A stretch of DNA of 64,000 nucleotides from Cytophagales bacterium (GCA_030446715.1 JAUJMU010000004.1:356931-420930), one strand, 5' to 3'. Positions 7,754-16,805 are shown, counted from the first letter of the stretch. Numbers and translations are program-made. The notes: generated by a model not told the origin, from the sequence alone.

Positions 7754-10700
7754 TTAGTGGACAAACAATGGTTTTATCTGCACCTGCCCGCTGAAGGTCA
7801 GCCGGATAAAATACAAGCCTCTGGCAAGGTGGGCAACGGACTGGGTTTTCTCACTGTACCCTGCCGGATACCGCTGATTAACCGGAGCAGCAACCATGCG
7901 GCCGGTGGCGTCCACCATATCAACTCTTACCTCACCAGACTCCGGCAGGATAAAACCAAGCCGGAACGACCCGCTGGCCGGGTTGGGTGCCGGGCTGAGC
8001 AAACTTAAGGTGTTGGAGAGGCTGACACACTGTCGGTTACTGGTGGTGCCGGTCGATTGGTCACTCGCCCGAACGCAGACGACACCATTTGCTGACGCAC
8101 CTGCTTCCGGAGGAAGGGGCATTGAATAACTGATCAGGGTGCCGGGAAGCAGGGAACCCGTCCAATCTTGTTCATACAGTGCTCCTCCGCCGGGAGTAAC
8201 TGTAAACCTGAGGGTGCTCAGTGTTTTTGTACTCCGGTTCAGCAGTTTTACCTGCAGACTCCGGCTGGTGCCGGTTGTGATGACCGATACGCCTTCCAGT
8301 TTCAGTTCATAGGAATCAGCTACCGTAGTGACGGTAACGGTTTGGGTGACAACCCGCTGGCAACCTTCCGCATTGCGGGCAGAGAGGGTAACTTCATAGA
8401 TGCCGCCGGAAGAATAGGCATGTACCGGACTGGTCAGGTCGGAAGTTTGTCCATCACCGAAATCCCAGGTGACGCCGGTGGCTCCGCTGGTGGTACCCGT
8501 AAAATTGACCCTTAATGGCTGCAGCGCCGATGCCTGATAACTGAACGAAACAGTCGGGGTTTCGCGGACCGCAATTTGTCTGGTGACGCTGCTCTGGCAA
8601 CCAGAGGCCGTGGTAACGGACAGCGTGACCGGTAGGGAACCGGCTCCGGCGGCGAATGTTACCGTTGCGGACGACTGGGTAAAGGTTTCGCCACCGACCT
8701 GCCATTGCCACTGCACCACCGGATCACCGGCTGAAAGAGTACTGTTGTCTGCCAGGGCAACTGGTACCCCGGTGCATATCAGAGATGGGGCTGTGAAATC
8801 AGCCACCGGCGGGCGGTAAACCTGAACGGTTTTGCGGACTAAATTCTGGCACCGCGTTGAAGAAGTAGTGATCAGCGTGACGGTATAGGAGCCCGGCTGC
8901 CCATAGGTATGGACCGGATTTGCGGTGGTTGAAATACCATTGTCGCCAAAATCCCAGTACCAGTCCGTAATGGTGTTTCCGTCGCCGGCCAGGGACTGAT
9001 CTGTGAAAGCAACTTCCCGGCTGTTGCAGTTGGTGCGGTAAGTAAAGTCTGACTGAGGCGACTGAGTGACGGTGATGGCTTTGGTCAGCGAATCAGCACA
9101 GCCGAAATTGGTAAAAACCTTCAGCTTCACCTGATAGGTGCTGGGTTTTACAAACAGGTGCTGCGGATTACGCTCCGGAGAAATATTTTGGTTGCCGCTT
9201 TCCGGATCATCAAAAGTCCACTGCCAGCCGGTAATGCTCCCTTCGGGAGAGAGGCTTTCATCCGTAAAAGCCACCTGTTCTCCGGAGCAAGCCAGGGAAA
9301 CGCTGAAGGCTGGCTGGGGCAACCGGCGGATTGTTACGGTTTGGGTACGGGTATTGGTGCAGCCTGCCGAGCTGACAACCGTCAGGGTAACCGGGTAAGA
9401 GCCTGCTCCCGCGTACCGATGCACCGGATTAAGGGCATTGGAAGTGGTGTTGTCACCGAAATTCCAGGTACGCGATACTACCTCTATCCCTTCCGCCACC
9501 ACCGACTGATCGGAAAACTGCGTTTCGTAACCGAGGCAAGCCCGGACCTGGGAGAAATTTACGTTTACGCCCGGCTTCACGGTCACGTCCTTGCTCACTG
9601 ATGCACTGCATCCGCTGGTGCCGGTAACCGTCAGGCTGATGGTATACTTGCCGGGCATCGGATAGGAATAATTTACCTGTGCACCAGTTGCCGTAATTCC
9701 ATTGCCGAAGCTCCACCGGTAGCTTGCCGGCGTATCACCGGCAATCGTGGAGGCATCTGAGAATGTCTGCGGCTGACTGGAACAGAACTCCAGTGGCCCG
9801 GAGAAATCCGGTGTGGTGTTCTGGTAAATTTTTACGGTTTGGGTTTTTGCAATGATTTTGCCGCAGACGTCTGTAATCGTCAAAGTGGCTGTGTAATCAC
9901 CGGCATTGGCAAAGACGTGTGAAGGATCCGGTCCGGTTGCCGTGCCTCCGTCACTGAAAGTCCAGTTCCATGATTTAATGCGGTTACCAGCTGGCGGAGG
10001 GCTGGTACGGAACCTGGTGGCTGCGCCCTCGCATTGCTGATCAGTTGAGAAGTCTGCCGATGCTGCCGGCCGGACATATACCGAGTCTGAATAATTGATC
10101 TGCCAACCCTGGGCATTGAAAGCGCTCAATACTATCTGATGCCAGCCGCTGGAAGAATAAAAAAGATTATCCGGATCAGTCTGAGTTGGGGAAGATTTAC
10201 TGGCTCCGCAGGTATTTGGGAAATTGATCCTGATCAGCTTCTTATCGTGCCAATTGATCATAAAACCAACCCATTCCGAACCTTGCCTCAAAAAATTCAG
10301 GGATTGTCCATCGTTCAATAATCCCTGAGTATTTATAATCGTCAGGGAAGGCGCATTATTGGAAACGCTGCCACCGAATCCCAGCCGGAACAGTTTGCCG
10401 GTCTGCGTATAAACAAAGGCGTTTGCATTCGCTTCCCGGTACAGATTGATTTTCACCGGATTCCCCTGCCCGGCAATATTAGTGCTGAGGTCATTAACCT
10501 GCGGCCTGCTGAACGGATTGAGATCAAAATTCAGTCGAAATAACCGGTTGTTGTAACCTGCCAGAAGCCCGTACCATTTTCCGCATTCCTGGGTTAGGGT
10601 AATATCCCATAAAGCGGGATTTCCGGCAGCAAGGTCTACCTCGATCACATCACTGCTTGCAGGTTCGGTGCTGAGAGAGTTTTTAAAATTAACGATTACC

Positions 10701-11335
10701 AGCCGGTTGTTGCCGGAGTTGGGAATAAAGACAATCTTCTGACCATCCGATTCAACTAATTCAAGATTGCGGGGATTACTCAGGAGCGGTGAAACAACGG
10801 AGATATTGGTGCCTGCAGGAACATTGGCAGGAGAATTTCCAAAATTCAGCCTGATCAGATTTTTCGAACTGTTACCCAGCACATTTACTACTAATCCGTA
10901 CCAGTTTCCTCCTTCATTGACCAGGGTAATACCAATCGGAAGAGATAAAAGTCCGCTGATATTTCCCAGATCTGTAACTGAAGGAACGTTATTTAAATTA
11001 TTTCCAAAATTCAGGCGATATAGCTTGTTATCTCCCCAGCTACAGACAAATCCGTACCAGTTGTTACCATCGGTAACAATATCCATATCCAGCGCCGTTC
11101 CCATCATGCTGAGGGATCTGAAATCGCTGAAGACTGGTTGCTTTTCCAGATCCCCGCTACAGAAATCCCACTCGTAGCGCGTGGCTCCGGTGGAAGTATT
11201 GACCATGTTGAAGGATTCGTTCATACAAACCGTATCCGGAAGGGTAAAGCCGGGCTGCGGGCACTGCCCGGAGGCAGTTGCCCTGACCAGCAGCCAGCCC
11301 ACAAAAAACAAGATCAGGCGGACATACCTTGACAT
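7754..11335 (-). CDS. Secreted multi-PKD surface protein with T9SS sorting domain
   Basis: A signal peptide ends near residue 23 (ATASGQ). It is followed by a short PKD-like segment (~25-56) and about six repeats of ~55-60 aa sharing a WYG...LYRLNFGN core (~60-400), which look like a six-bladed propeller. Seven PKD domains begin near residues 425, 508, 592, 675, 763, 845 and 928, each with WxFGD/WTF-type and HxYxxxGxYxV motifs. A non-PKD beta domain (~1005-1105) and a Por-type C-terminal sorting domain (PAPNPASGSF to ARGLYFIRLTFSG) end the protein. It should be exported by Sec, then by the type IX system, and held on the surface, probably as an adhesin. It lies between GDP-fucose synthase (19 nt upstream) and wzm, inside the polysaccharide operon. 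Confidence 0.92.
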   Translation of the reverse strand: MSRYVRLILFFVGWLLVRATASGQCPQPGFTLPDTVCMNESFNMVNTSTGATRYEWDFCSGDLEKQPVFSDFRSLSMMGTALDMDIVTDGNNWYGFVCSWGDNKLYRLNFGNNLNNVPSVTDLGNISGLLSLPIGITLVNEGGNWYGLVVNVLGNSSKNLIRLNFGNSPANVPAGTNISVVSPLLSNPRNLELVESDGQKIVFIPNSGNNRLVIVNFKNSLSTEPASSDVIEVDLAAGNPALWDITLTQECGKWYGLLAGYNNRLFRLNFDLNPFSRPQVNDLSTNIAGQGNPVKINLYREANANAFVYTQTGKLFRLGFGGSVSNNAPSLTIINTQGLLNDGQSLNFLRQGSEWVGFMINWHDKKLIRINFPNTCGASKSSPTQTDPDNLFYSSSGWHQIVLSAFNAQGWQINYSDSVYVRPAASADFSTDQQCEGAATRFRTSPPPAGNRIKSWNWTFSDGGTATGPDPSHVFANAGDYTATLTITDVCGKIIAKTQTVKIYQNTTPDFSGPLEFCSSQPQTFSDASTIAGDTPASYRWSFGNGITATGAQVNYSYPMPGKYTISLTVTGTSGCSASVSKDVTVKPGVNVNFSQVRACLGYETQFSDQSVVAEGIEVVSRTWNFGDNTTSNALNPVHRYAGAGSYPVTLTVVSSAGCTNTRTQTVTIRRLPQPAFSVSLACSGEQVAFTDESLSPEGSITGWQWTFDDPESGNQNISPERNPQHLFVKPSTYQVKLKVFTNFGCADSLTKAITVTQSPQSDFTYRTNCNSREVAFTDQSLAGDGNTITDWYWDFGDNGISTTANPVHTYGQPGSYTVTLITTSSTRCQNLVRKTVQVYRPPVADFTAPSLICTGVPVALADNSTLSAGDPVVQWQWQVGGETFTQSSATVTFAAGAGSLPVTLSVTTASGCQSSVTRQIAVRETPTVSFSYQASALQPLRVNFTGTTSGATGVTWDFGDGQTSDLTSPVHAYSSGGIYEVTLSARNAEGCQRVVTQTVTVTTVADSYELKLEGVSVITTGTSRSLQVKLLNRSTKTLSTLRFTVTPGGGALYEQDWTGSLLPGTLISYSMPLPPEAGASANGVVCVRASDQSTGTTSNRQCVSLSNTLSLLSPAPNPASGSFRLGFILPESGEVRVDMVDATGRMVAAPVNQRYPAGYSEKTQSVAHLARGLYFIRLTFSGQVQIKPLFVH

Positions 11336-11354
11336 GAACAGTGTTGGTAAGAAC

Positions 11355-12293
11355 TCAGGAGTTTACTTCGGCCTTGCCGGCGTATTCCTGACAGACCCCC
11401 TTCAGCCCTTCTTCCAGCGTGATCCGGTGCCGCCATCCCTGCCGGTGCAGTTCAGACACATCCATCAGTTTGCGGGGGGTACCATCCGGTTTGGAGGTAT
11501 TCCAGGAAATTTCGCCTTCAAAGCCGGTTGTCGCTTTGACTAATTCCGCAAGTTCCCGAATGGAAAGGTCTTCGCCGGTGCCGATATTGATCAGTTCAGG
11601 CTGGTTGTAATGAAGCATGAGAAAATAACAGGCGTCGGCCAGATCATCGGCGTGCAAAAACTCCCGCTTCGGCGTTCCGGAGCCCCAGACTTCCACGCTG
11701 GGGGCATCATTCAGCTTCGCTTCGTGGAATTTCCGGATCAGGGCCGGCAGTACGTGGGAGTTGTGAAGGTCGTAATTATCGTTGGGCCCGTACAGATTTG
11801 TGGGCATTACCGAAATAAAGTTACATCCATACTGGCTCCGGTAGGCTTCGCACATCTTGATTCCCGCAATTTTGGCAATGGCGTAGGGCTCGTTGGTAGG
11901 CTCAAGCAGACCAGTCAGCAGGTATTCTTCCTTCAAAGGCTGCGGAGCCAGTTTGGGATAAATGCAGGACGATCCCAGAAACATGAGCTTTTTGACCCCA
12001 GTCAGATAAGCCTGATGGATTACGTTGTTCTGAATCATCAGGTTATCGTAAAGAAACTCGCCCCTGTAGACGTTGTTTGCGTGAATGCCGCCCACTTTGG
12101 CCGCCGCCAGAAAAACGTAATCCGGCTTTTCGGTGGCAAAGAAATCTTCGACCGCCTTCTGGCTGCGCAGGTCAAGCTCCGAAGATTTGCGGAAAACGAA
12201 ATGATCGTATCCTTCGGCCTGCAGCTTCCGGTGAATTGCTGAACCAACCATACCCCGATGGCCGGCGATGTATATCTTAGCGTTTTTTTCCAA
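11355..12293 (-). CDS. fcl: GDP-L-fucose synthase
   Basis: This 312-aa NADP-dependent epimerase/reductase converts GDP-4-keto-6-deoxy-D-mannose to GDP-L-fucose. Visible are the Rossmann motif [13 protein letters not shown], the family-specific [14 protein letters not shown], the catalytic serine region FLGSSCIYP, the YxxxK pair in [10 protein letters not shown], and the substrate-binding [14 protein letters not shown]. Length is normal. It is the promoter-proximal gene of the minus-strand polysaccharide locus and supplies the donor for the GT11 enzyme at 1668-2549. The preceding enzyme, GDP-mannose 4,6-dehydratase (gmd), is not in the window and must be encoded elsewhere. Confidence 0.97.
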   Translation of the reverse strand: MEKNAKIYIAGHRGMVGSAIHRKLQAEGYDHFVFRKSSELDLRSQKAVEDFFATEKPDYVFLAAAKVGGIHANNVYRGEFLYDNLMIQNNVIHQAYLTGVKKLMFLGSSCIYPKLAPQPLKEEYLLTGLLEPTNEPYAIAKIAGIKMCEAYRSQYGCNFISVMPTNLYGPNDNYDLHNSHVLPALIRKFHEAKLNDAPSVEVWGSGTPKREFLHADDLADACYFLMLHYNQPELINIGTGEDLSIRELAELVKATTGFEGEISWNTSKPDGTPRKLMDVSELHRQGWRHRITLEEGLKGVCQEYAGKAEVNS

Positions 12294-12430
12294 GGTAAAA
12301 AGACGTAAATTTGAAATAAGTACCCAAAAGTGCAGCCACTAATTTAGCAACTCAAAATAAAACCATCCCCGGCGACGTTCCAAAAAGTATCCGGTTCCGG
12401 GACTTGTTGTTTAACCTACTTTTCTTTTTC

Positions 12431-13273
12431 ATGCAAATTCGCTCTTTGTTCACCGGTCTGCTGATCCTTCTTGCCAGCCTTTCGGGTTTAGGTCAGATTA
12501 CTGAAGACAGCCTGCGGCGGGAAGAAAATCCTACCCTGGACCTGCTCTCTGACCTGGACAAGAAAAAAGCACCCAAAGAGAAAAAGGAACTCAAACAACC
12601 TAAAAACGTTTTTTTCGGCATAAAATCCCGTAAGGGCTTTACCAAATCCCCCGCTGCCGACCGCGTGACGATGGAGTTGTTTTATTATCTGCCTGACTAC
12701 AAGGACCCCAATCCCTACGTACCCCACGTGGCGTGGTACAACATGCGCAAAAAGGAACTGCAACTTACCGGGCAGATTGACAAGGAAACGCACCGTTTGC
12801 TGCACGGACCCTACCAGAGGTTGGTAAACGGAAAGCTGGTAGAGGAAGGTTACTACTACATGGGTACAAAACACGGCCGCTGGGCAACTTACGACGCCAA
12901 TTTTATGCTGCTGGAAAAACTTCGGTTCCACATGGGCTGGCCCAAAGAATCACAGATCACCTACTACGACGTAAACCGCACCAAGGTCAAGGAAGTGATT
13001 CCGGTGCATTACGGCATCAAACACGGCGATTATTACCAGTTTTACGAAGGCGGACAAATGGCCGTAAAAGGCCAGTATGACAATGGCAAGCCGGTGGGCA
13101 AGTGGATGGAATACTATCAGTTCCGCCGCCGGTACAAGAAAGAGACCCAGTACCCGGCCGATCCGTTCGACAAAACCACCGAACCATTTACCCTCCGCGA
13201 ATGGGACGACAAGGGCACCCTTACTTTCGATAAGGAAAAAGAAGATAAAAAGGCCGCTCTCAGCAAGTTCTAG
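12431..13273 (+). CDS. Exported MORN/YwqK-like repeat protein
   Basis: The protein has 280 aa from the ATG at 12431, which gives a clean signal peptide (IRSLFTGLLILLASLSGLGQ). A lysine-rich segment follows (~35-65). The second half has several MORN-like units of the form G-x-Y-x-x-Y-x-x-G: HGPYQRLVNGKLVEEGYY, HGRWATYD, HGDYYQFYEGGQMAVKGQY and PVGKWMEYY. Bacteroidota have many such YwqK-like periplasmic or outer-membrane proteins of unknown function. It is monocistronic by layout: divergent from fcl and convergent with yraN across an inverted repeat. No enzymatic role can be assigned. Confidence 0.75.
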   Translation: MQIRSLFTGLLILLASLSGLGQITEDSLRREENPTLDLLSDLDKKKAPKEKKELKQPKNVFFGIKSRKGFTKSPAADRVTMELFYYLPDYKDPNPYVPHVAWYNMRKKELQLTGQIDKETHRLLHGPYQRLVNGKLVEEGYYYMGTKHGRWATYDANFMLLEKLRFHMGWPKESQITYYDVNRTKVKEVIPVHYGIKHGDYYQFYEGGQMAVKGQYDNGKPVGKWMEYYQFRRRYKKETQYPADPFDKTTEPFTLREWDDKGTLTFDKEKEDKKAALSKF

Positions 13274-13284
13274 CAGGTTAGCTC

Positions 13285-13349
13285 GTTAGCGGTTAGCCTG
13301 GTATCCGGATCACACTTTGGCTGTAATGCCTGACCAGCTAACCGCCAAC
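13285..13349. repeat. Inverted repeat between convergent genes (GTTAGCGGTTAGC family)
   Basis: A left arm at 13285-13301 (core GTTAGCGGTTAGC) pairs imperfectly with a right arm at 13334-13349 (core GCTAACCGCCAAC). A second, near-identical element lies at 14785-14822. Its position between two converging genes suggests a bidirectional transcription stop, but there is no T-run, so the role is uncertain. Confidence 0.6.
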
Positions 13350-13351
13350 CC

Positions 13352-13702
13352 CTACCAGAAGGCATCCTCCGCGTGAAACACTTCCCGGTTGCCCTCCACT
13401 GAAATAGCAATTACGTCAAACCGCACATCGTTCTGCCAGTCAGTTGTGAAAATAAAATGTTCGGCTGCTTTCCTGAGCCGGCCGATTTTATGCGGACTCA
13501 CGGCCGTTTCCGGCTCCCCGTGCGAGAGGTTGGTGCGGGTTTTCACCTCTACAAATACCAGCAGTTCATCTTTCCGGGCCACAATGTCAATCTCCGCCCG
13601 ACCGTAGCGGTAGTTGCGGTGCAGGATTTGGTAGCCTTTCGCCTGCAGCCATTCTGCGGCCCATTCTTCTCCTTTTTTACCCAGATTGAGGTGGTCCGCC
13701 AT
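13352..13702 (-). CDS. YraN/UPF0102 family nuclease-like protein
   Basis: The 116-aa protein carries the whole UPF0102 pattern: NLGKKGEEWAAEWLQAKGY, then NYRYGRAEIDIVARK with the conserved E-x-D, then LVFVEVKTR (the ExK of a restriction-endonuclease-like fold) and the C-terminal VRFDVIAI. The family is near-universal and related to Holliday-junction resolvase folds, but a firm cellular role is not established. It is transcribed divergently from the PGI/PMI-like gene and converges on the MORN-like gene. Confidence 0.93.
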   Translation of the reverse strand: MADHLNLGKKGEEWAAEWLQAKGYQILHRNYRYGRAEIDIVARKDELLVFVEVKTRTNLSHGEPETAVSPHKIGRLRKAAEHFIFTTDWQNDVRFDVIAISVEGNREVFHAEDAFW

Positions 13703-13733
13703 TTTTGCCCGATTTTTGTGCCTGGTTTGCCGG

Positions 13734-13741
13734 CAAATGTA
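13734..13741 (-). promoter_or_regulatory. Candidate -7 box for the yraN gene
   Basis: On the minus strand this reads TACATTTG, an exact match to the Bacteroidota TAnnTTTG element, about 32 nt upstream of the yraN start. No good TTTG sits at the usual distance further upstream (a TTG is 14 nt away), so the call rests on the -7 box alone. Confidence 0.35.
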
Positions 13742-13784
13742 CCACCTGTAATCCGCAATTTCTTCCTATACCCTCAAGTCCTCT

Positions 13785-14771
13785 ATGCAAACCGCCATTG
13801 AAGCTTTTACCCGGCAACTGCGCGAAAGTATCCGGCTCGGCGAGTCGATGCCTCCTCCGTATTTCCGGACTGAAATTGATCAGGTCGTTTTGTGCGGACC
13901 CGGATCAGAAACTGTACTGGTGCAGGCAATTGTCAGTGATGAAGCAAGAGTGCCGGTCATTGTAGCGGAGGGTTATAGCCTCCCTGCTTTTGTAAGCAAC
14001 CATACATTGGTAATCACTCTTTCGCAAAGTGGCACCCACCAGGAAGTATTGTCGCTTACCGGGGAGGCAGTTGCAAAAAATGCTGGGATCGCCTGTATCA
14101 CCGGAGGAGGCCCGCTGTCGGAGCTGGCCCGGGAGAAAAAATGTTTTTTAGCGCCTGTACCACCAGGCCCGGTTTCCCCGGAGGAATGGAGAATCCATGC
14201 CACGGTGCAACTTCTTTTTCTTTTGCATCATTATGGCCTTATTGGCCATTCATTCCTGCCCCGGCTGGAGAAAGCCATCAAACTGATAGACGAACGGGAG
14301 GACATCATCCGGGAAGGGGCAAAAGACATAGCGGAAGCCATTGCGGGCCGGCTGACGGTACTCTACGGCAGCACCAGGCTCTACCCAGTGATGCTGCATT
14401 TCCGGCAGCAGATCAACCGGCTGGCGCGGCAACTGGCCCACGTGAACGTATTTCCGGCTACCAATTACGATGAAGTTGCCGCATGGGAGCATCCCGCCGC
14501 ACTGATCGACCAGTCGGTAGTGATTTTTTTTGAATCGGAATCTGACCATCCGAAGGTGAAGAGAAGCATAGACATCTGCCGGCCCATTTTTTCCGGAAAG
14601 ACGGATGCAGTGGTGGAGGTGACCATGCGGTACGGCGATTCCTTTACGGAACAGTGCCTTTACATGATCCACCTTGCTGACTGGGCGGCGTATTACCTCG
14701 CCAGCCTGAACCAGGCAACCGGTGCCGAAGATGTACCCAGCTACGTGCAGACGGAACTGGATAAGGAGTAA
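13785..14771 (+). CDS. Bifunctional phosphoglucose/phosphomannose isomerase-like SIS protein
   Basis: The 328-aa protein has two SIS-type halves. The order of motifs follows bacterial PGI/PMI enzymes: a sugar-phosphate loop region (VVLCGPGSETVLVQA), NHTLVITLSQSGTHQEVLSL, then LTVLYGSTRLYPVMLHFRQQ, NVFPATNYDEVAAWEHP, and a C-terminal DWAAYYLASL...DVPSYVQTELDKE. The usual GGSAIGG and SYSGNTEET motifs are altered to GPGSETV and SQSGTHQEV, so it is a divergent member. If active, it would interconvert fructose-6-phosphate with glucose- and mannose-6-phosphate, the latter feeding GDP-mannose and GDP-fucose. Activity is less certain than family membership. Confidence 0.8.
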   Translation: MQTAIEAFTRQLRESIRLGESMPPPYFRTEIDQVVLCGPGSETVLVQAIVSDEARVPVIVAEGYSLPAFVSNHTLVITLSQSGTHQEVLSLTGEAVAKNAGIACITGGGPLSELAREKKCFLAPVPPGPVSPEEWRIHATVQLLFLLHHYGLIGHSFLPRLEKAIKLIDEREDIIREGAKDIAEAIAGRLTVLYGSTRLYPVMLHFRQQINRLARQLAHVNVFPATNYDEVAAWEHPAALIDQSVVIFFESESDHPKVKRSIDICRPIFSGKTDAVVEVTMRYGDSFTEQCLYMIHLADWAAYYLASLNQATGAEDVPSYVQTELDKE

Positions 14772-14784
14772 AGCCTGTTAGCCC

Positions 14785-14822
14785 GTTAGCGGTTAGCTAT
14801 TAGCGCTTAGCTGACCGCTAAC
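14785..14822. repeat. Inverted repeat (GTTAGCGGTTAGC family), second copy
   Basis: The left arm GTTAGCGGTTAGC (14785-14797) pairs with GCTGACCGCTAAC (14810-14822), 12 of 13 positions, around a 12-nt loop. It shares its core with the element at 13285-13349. Here it lies between two genes on the same strand, directly before lipB, so it may act as a hairpin in the lipB leader or as a terminator of the isomerase gene. Confidence 0.6.
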
Positions 14823-14831
14823 CACTACCCA

Positions 14832-15578
14832 ATGAACAAGCAGGTCATTTACCAGTCACTCGGGCAACTGGACTACAAGCAGGCGTGGGATTATCAGGAA
14901 AAACTCTTCGGCGATATTATCGCCCTGAAAACCCGCAACCGCAATCATCCGGAGACCCCTCCCCTGCCTACTCCCAATTACCTGCTGTTTTGCCGGCACC
15001 CTCACGTGTACACGCTTGGCAAAAGCGGCAAACCTGAGCATTTGCTGCTGGGAGCAGAGGAGCTTTCCCGGATTGGGGCTACCTTTTACCCCATCAACCG
15101 CGGCGGCGACATCACTTACCACGGCCCCGGGCAGCTGGTGGGCTATCCCGTTCTCGATCTGGATAATTTCTTCACCGACATTCACAAATACATGCGGCTG
15201 CTGGAGGAAGCAGTCATTCTCACGCTGGCAGATTTCGGGCTGGATGCCGGGCGTATACCGGGCCTTACCGGCGTTTGGCTTGGTCACCGGGACCAGGTAA
15301 ACCCGCGGAAAATATGCGCCATGGGCGTAAAAACCAGCCGGTGGGTCACCATGCACGGCTTTGCCCTCAACGTCAATACCGATCTTTCGTACTTCAGCTA
15401 CATTGTACCTTGCGGAATACCAGATAAAGCCGTTACTTCGGTGGCGGCCGAACTGGGGCAGGAGGTAAATATGGAAGTTGTAGAAAACAAAATGATCAGG
15501 CACCTTGCCGGCCTCTTTGGAATGGAAATTCCGGAACTTAACAGTTTAGAAAATCCTTCCTTATTTTTAAGCATCTGA
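14832..15578 (+). CDS. lipB: Lipoyl(octanoyl) transferase
   Basis: This 248-aa enzyme moves octanoyl groups from acyl carrier protein to apo-domains of lipoate-dependent enzymes in the cytoplasm. It has the family signatures RGGDITYHGPGQLVGYPVL (~92-110), KICAMGVKTSRWVTMHG with the catalytic lysine (~157-173), and IVPCGIPDKAVTS, which carries the acyl-accepting cysteine. Length is normal with a short C-terminal extension. A lipoate-dependent 2-oxoacid dehydrogenase E1 is encoded further on at 41609-43666. The next gene begins 23 nt later on the same strand, so the two may be co-transcribed. Confidence 0.97.
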   Translation: MNKQVIYQSLGQLDYKQAWDYQEKLFGDIIALKTRNRNHPETPPLPTPNYLLFCRHPHVYTLGKSGKPEHLLLGAEELSRIGATFYPINRGGDITYHGPGQLVGYPVLDLDNFFTDIHKYMRLLEEAVILTLADFGLDAGRIPGLTGVWLGHRDQVNPRKICAMGVKTSRWVTMHGFALNVNTDLSYFSYIVPCGIPDKAVTSVAAELGQEVNMEVVENKMIRHLAGLFGMEIPELNSLENPSLFLSI

Positions 15579-15601
15579 GTTTTAGTCAAGCAAGAACAGT
15601 A

Positions 15602-16006
15602 ATGAAAAAGGACATTTCTTTTCTGCCGGTGGAAGGCGTAAAAATAGCCGTTGTTAAAAAAAATGATCCCAAAGCCGCTTTTGATTGGGTAGTTTACCTG
15701 CTGAACGAAAATGAGGTTCCGATTACCAACGTGATCGTTGCCTCCCGCGGCTACGGATTCAAGGGCGAAGAACAGCAGAAAACCTCAATACTCCGCCACG
15801 TAATCGGAGAGGTTGCCGCCCGGGATTATGCCGTCATTGAAAGCATCGACCCCGGCGTGTTTCACCTCAACAACGAATACTGGGTAAGTTACTACATCAA
15901 CGGGCAGGTGTACGACAAGAAATTCATATTCGTACCCGAAAGTATCACTGAAGCCAATCTGAGCCGGATTTCACAGCTTGACCTCGAAGGGGTAGTGCAC
16001 CAGTAG
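15602..16006 (+). CDS. Conserved Bacteroidota protein of unknown function
   Basis: This 134-aa soluble protein begins MKKDISFLPVEGVKIAVVKK and contains VYLLNENEVPITNVIVASRGYG, HLNNEYWVSYYINGQVYDKK and FIFVPESI. It matches a small Bacteroidota family that databases often mislabel as a phenylalanyl-tRNA synthetase subunit; nothing in it resembles a synthetase domain. There is no signal peptide or membrane segment, so it is likely cytoplasmic. It follows lipB by 23 nt and ends at a hairpin terminator. Function unknown. Confidence 0.85.
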   Translation: MKKDISFLPVEGVKIAVVKKNDPKAAFDWVVYLLNENEVPITNVIVASRGYGFKGEEQQKTSILRHVIGEVAARDYAVIESIDPGVFHLNNEYWVSYYINGQVYDKKFIFVPESITEANLSRISQLDLEGVVHQ

Positions 16007-16028
16007 GGGCAGGCCCGTGTGCCTGCCC
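16007..16028. terminator. Hairpin terminator between convergent genes
   Basis: GGGCAGGC (16007-16014) and GCCTGCCC (16021-16028) form a perfect 8-bp stem with a 6-nt loop, immediately after the plus-strand stop codon. No long T-run follows, so it may work in both directions for the convergent ABC ATPase gene. Confidence 0.6.
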
Positions 16029-16046
16029 GAAAAGTGGTAAGTTCAG

Positions 16047-16805
16047 TTACCCCTTCCCTTCCAGCAGAGTCAGATTCCGCTGCACCACAAGTGCGTTGAT
16101 TTCTTCCAGCTCAGGTGCCGGCTGTGAGAGATTGAGCAGATAACCCTCCATTGAAAAAAGGTTATGGATGTCGTGCGTGACGCACAGGACTGTTTTTCCT
16201 TCCTGCTGCACCCAGCGGGCCATCAGGTCAAATACCTTTTTCCGGTTGTAGACGTCGAGTTGCTGGGTGGGCTCATCCAGCAGGATCACGCGGGCATCCT
16301 GCACGAGCAGCTGGGCCAGCCAGACCATCTGCTGCTCTCCGCCCGACAGTTCCTGAAAGTTGGCGTCAGCAAGGTGGGTAATTCTGAGGGCGTCGAGGGC
16401 ACGGATCGCCTGCTGGTAGTCGGAAGGGCCGTAAGTCTGGAAGAAACCCATGCGGCGGAAATTCCCCATCACCACCAGTTCCCGGACCAGCAGCGAAAAA
16501 CTGACGTGGTTTTTCTGCTCCAGAAAAGCCAGAAGCCCGTCGCGGGCCGGATTATGGAGGGGAGATACCGGGTGCCCGTAAACCGAGACCTGCCCCCGGA
16601 AAGCAAGCTGACCGGTCAGGGCTTTCAGCATAGTGCTTTTGCCTGATCCGTTGTGCCCGATAACGGCAACAAAGGAAGGTTGGGCAACTGAAAAAGACAA
16701 GTTGCGGATCAGGGCCTTCCGGCCGTAATCCGCAACAAGATTCTGAACCCGGATTGGTACCAAAGCGAATTGTTCTGTTGCCCGCAGGAGTTTATTGGCA
16801 GACAA
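16047..16805 (-). CDS. ABC transporter ATPase, iron-complex/haem (FecE-HmuV) type
   Basis: This 252-aa ATPase has Walker A GHNGSGKST, the Q-loop in FLEQKNHVSFSLLVRELVVMG, the signature ELSGGEQQMVWLAQ, Walker B ARVILLDEPTQQLD, and the switch histidine in CVTHDIHN. The GRxxxxxxFQ..D-rich spacing before the signature fits importers of siderophore or haem type. No permease or binding protein gene is adjacent, so the partner lies elsewhere and the substrate is inferred only from family resemblance. The start is a TTG at 16803-16805; another TTG at 16761-16763 is possible. It lies 26 nt downstream of the broken DUF2795-like gene. Confidence 0.85.
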   Translation of the reverse strand: MSANKLLRATEQFALVPIRVQNLVADYGRKALIRNLSFSVAQPSFVAVIGHNGSGKSTMLKALTGQLAFRGQVSVYGHPVSPLHNPARDGLLAFLEQKNHVSFSLLVRELVVMGNFRRMGFFQTYGPSDYQQAIRALDALRITHLADANFQELSGGEQQMVWLAQLLVQDARVILLDEPTQQLDVYNRKKVFDLMARWVQQEGKTVLCVTHDIHNLFSMEGYLLNLSQPAPELEEINALVVQRNLTLLEGKG

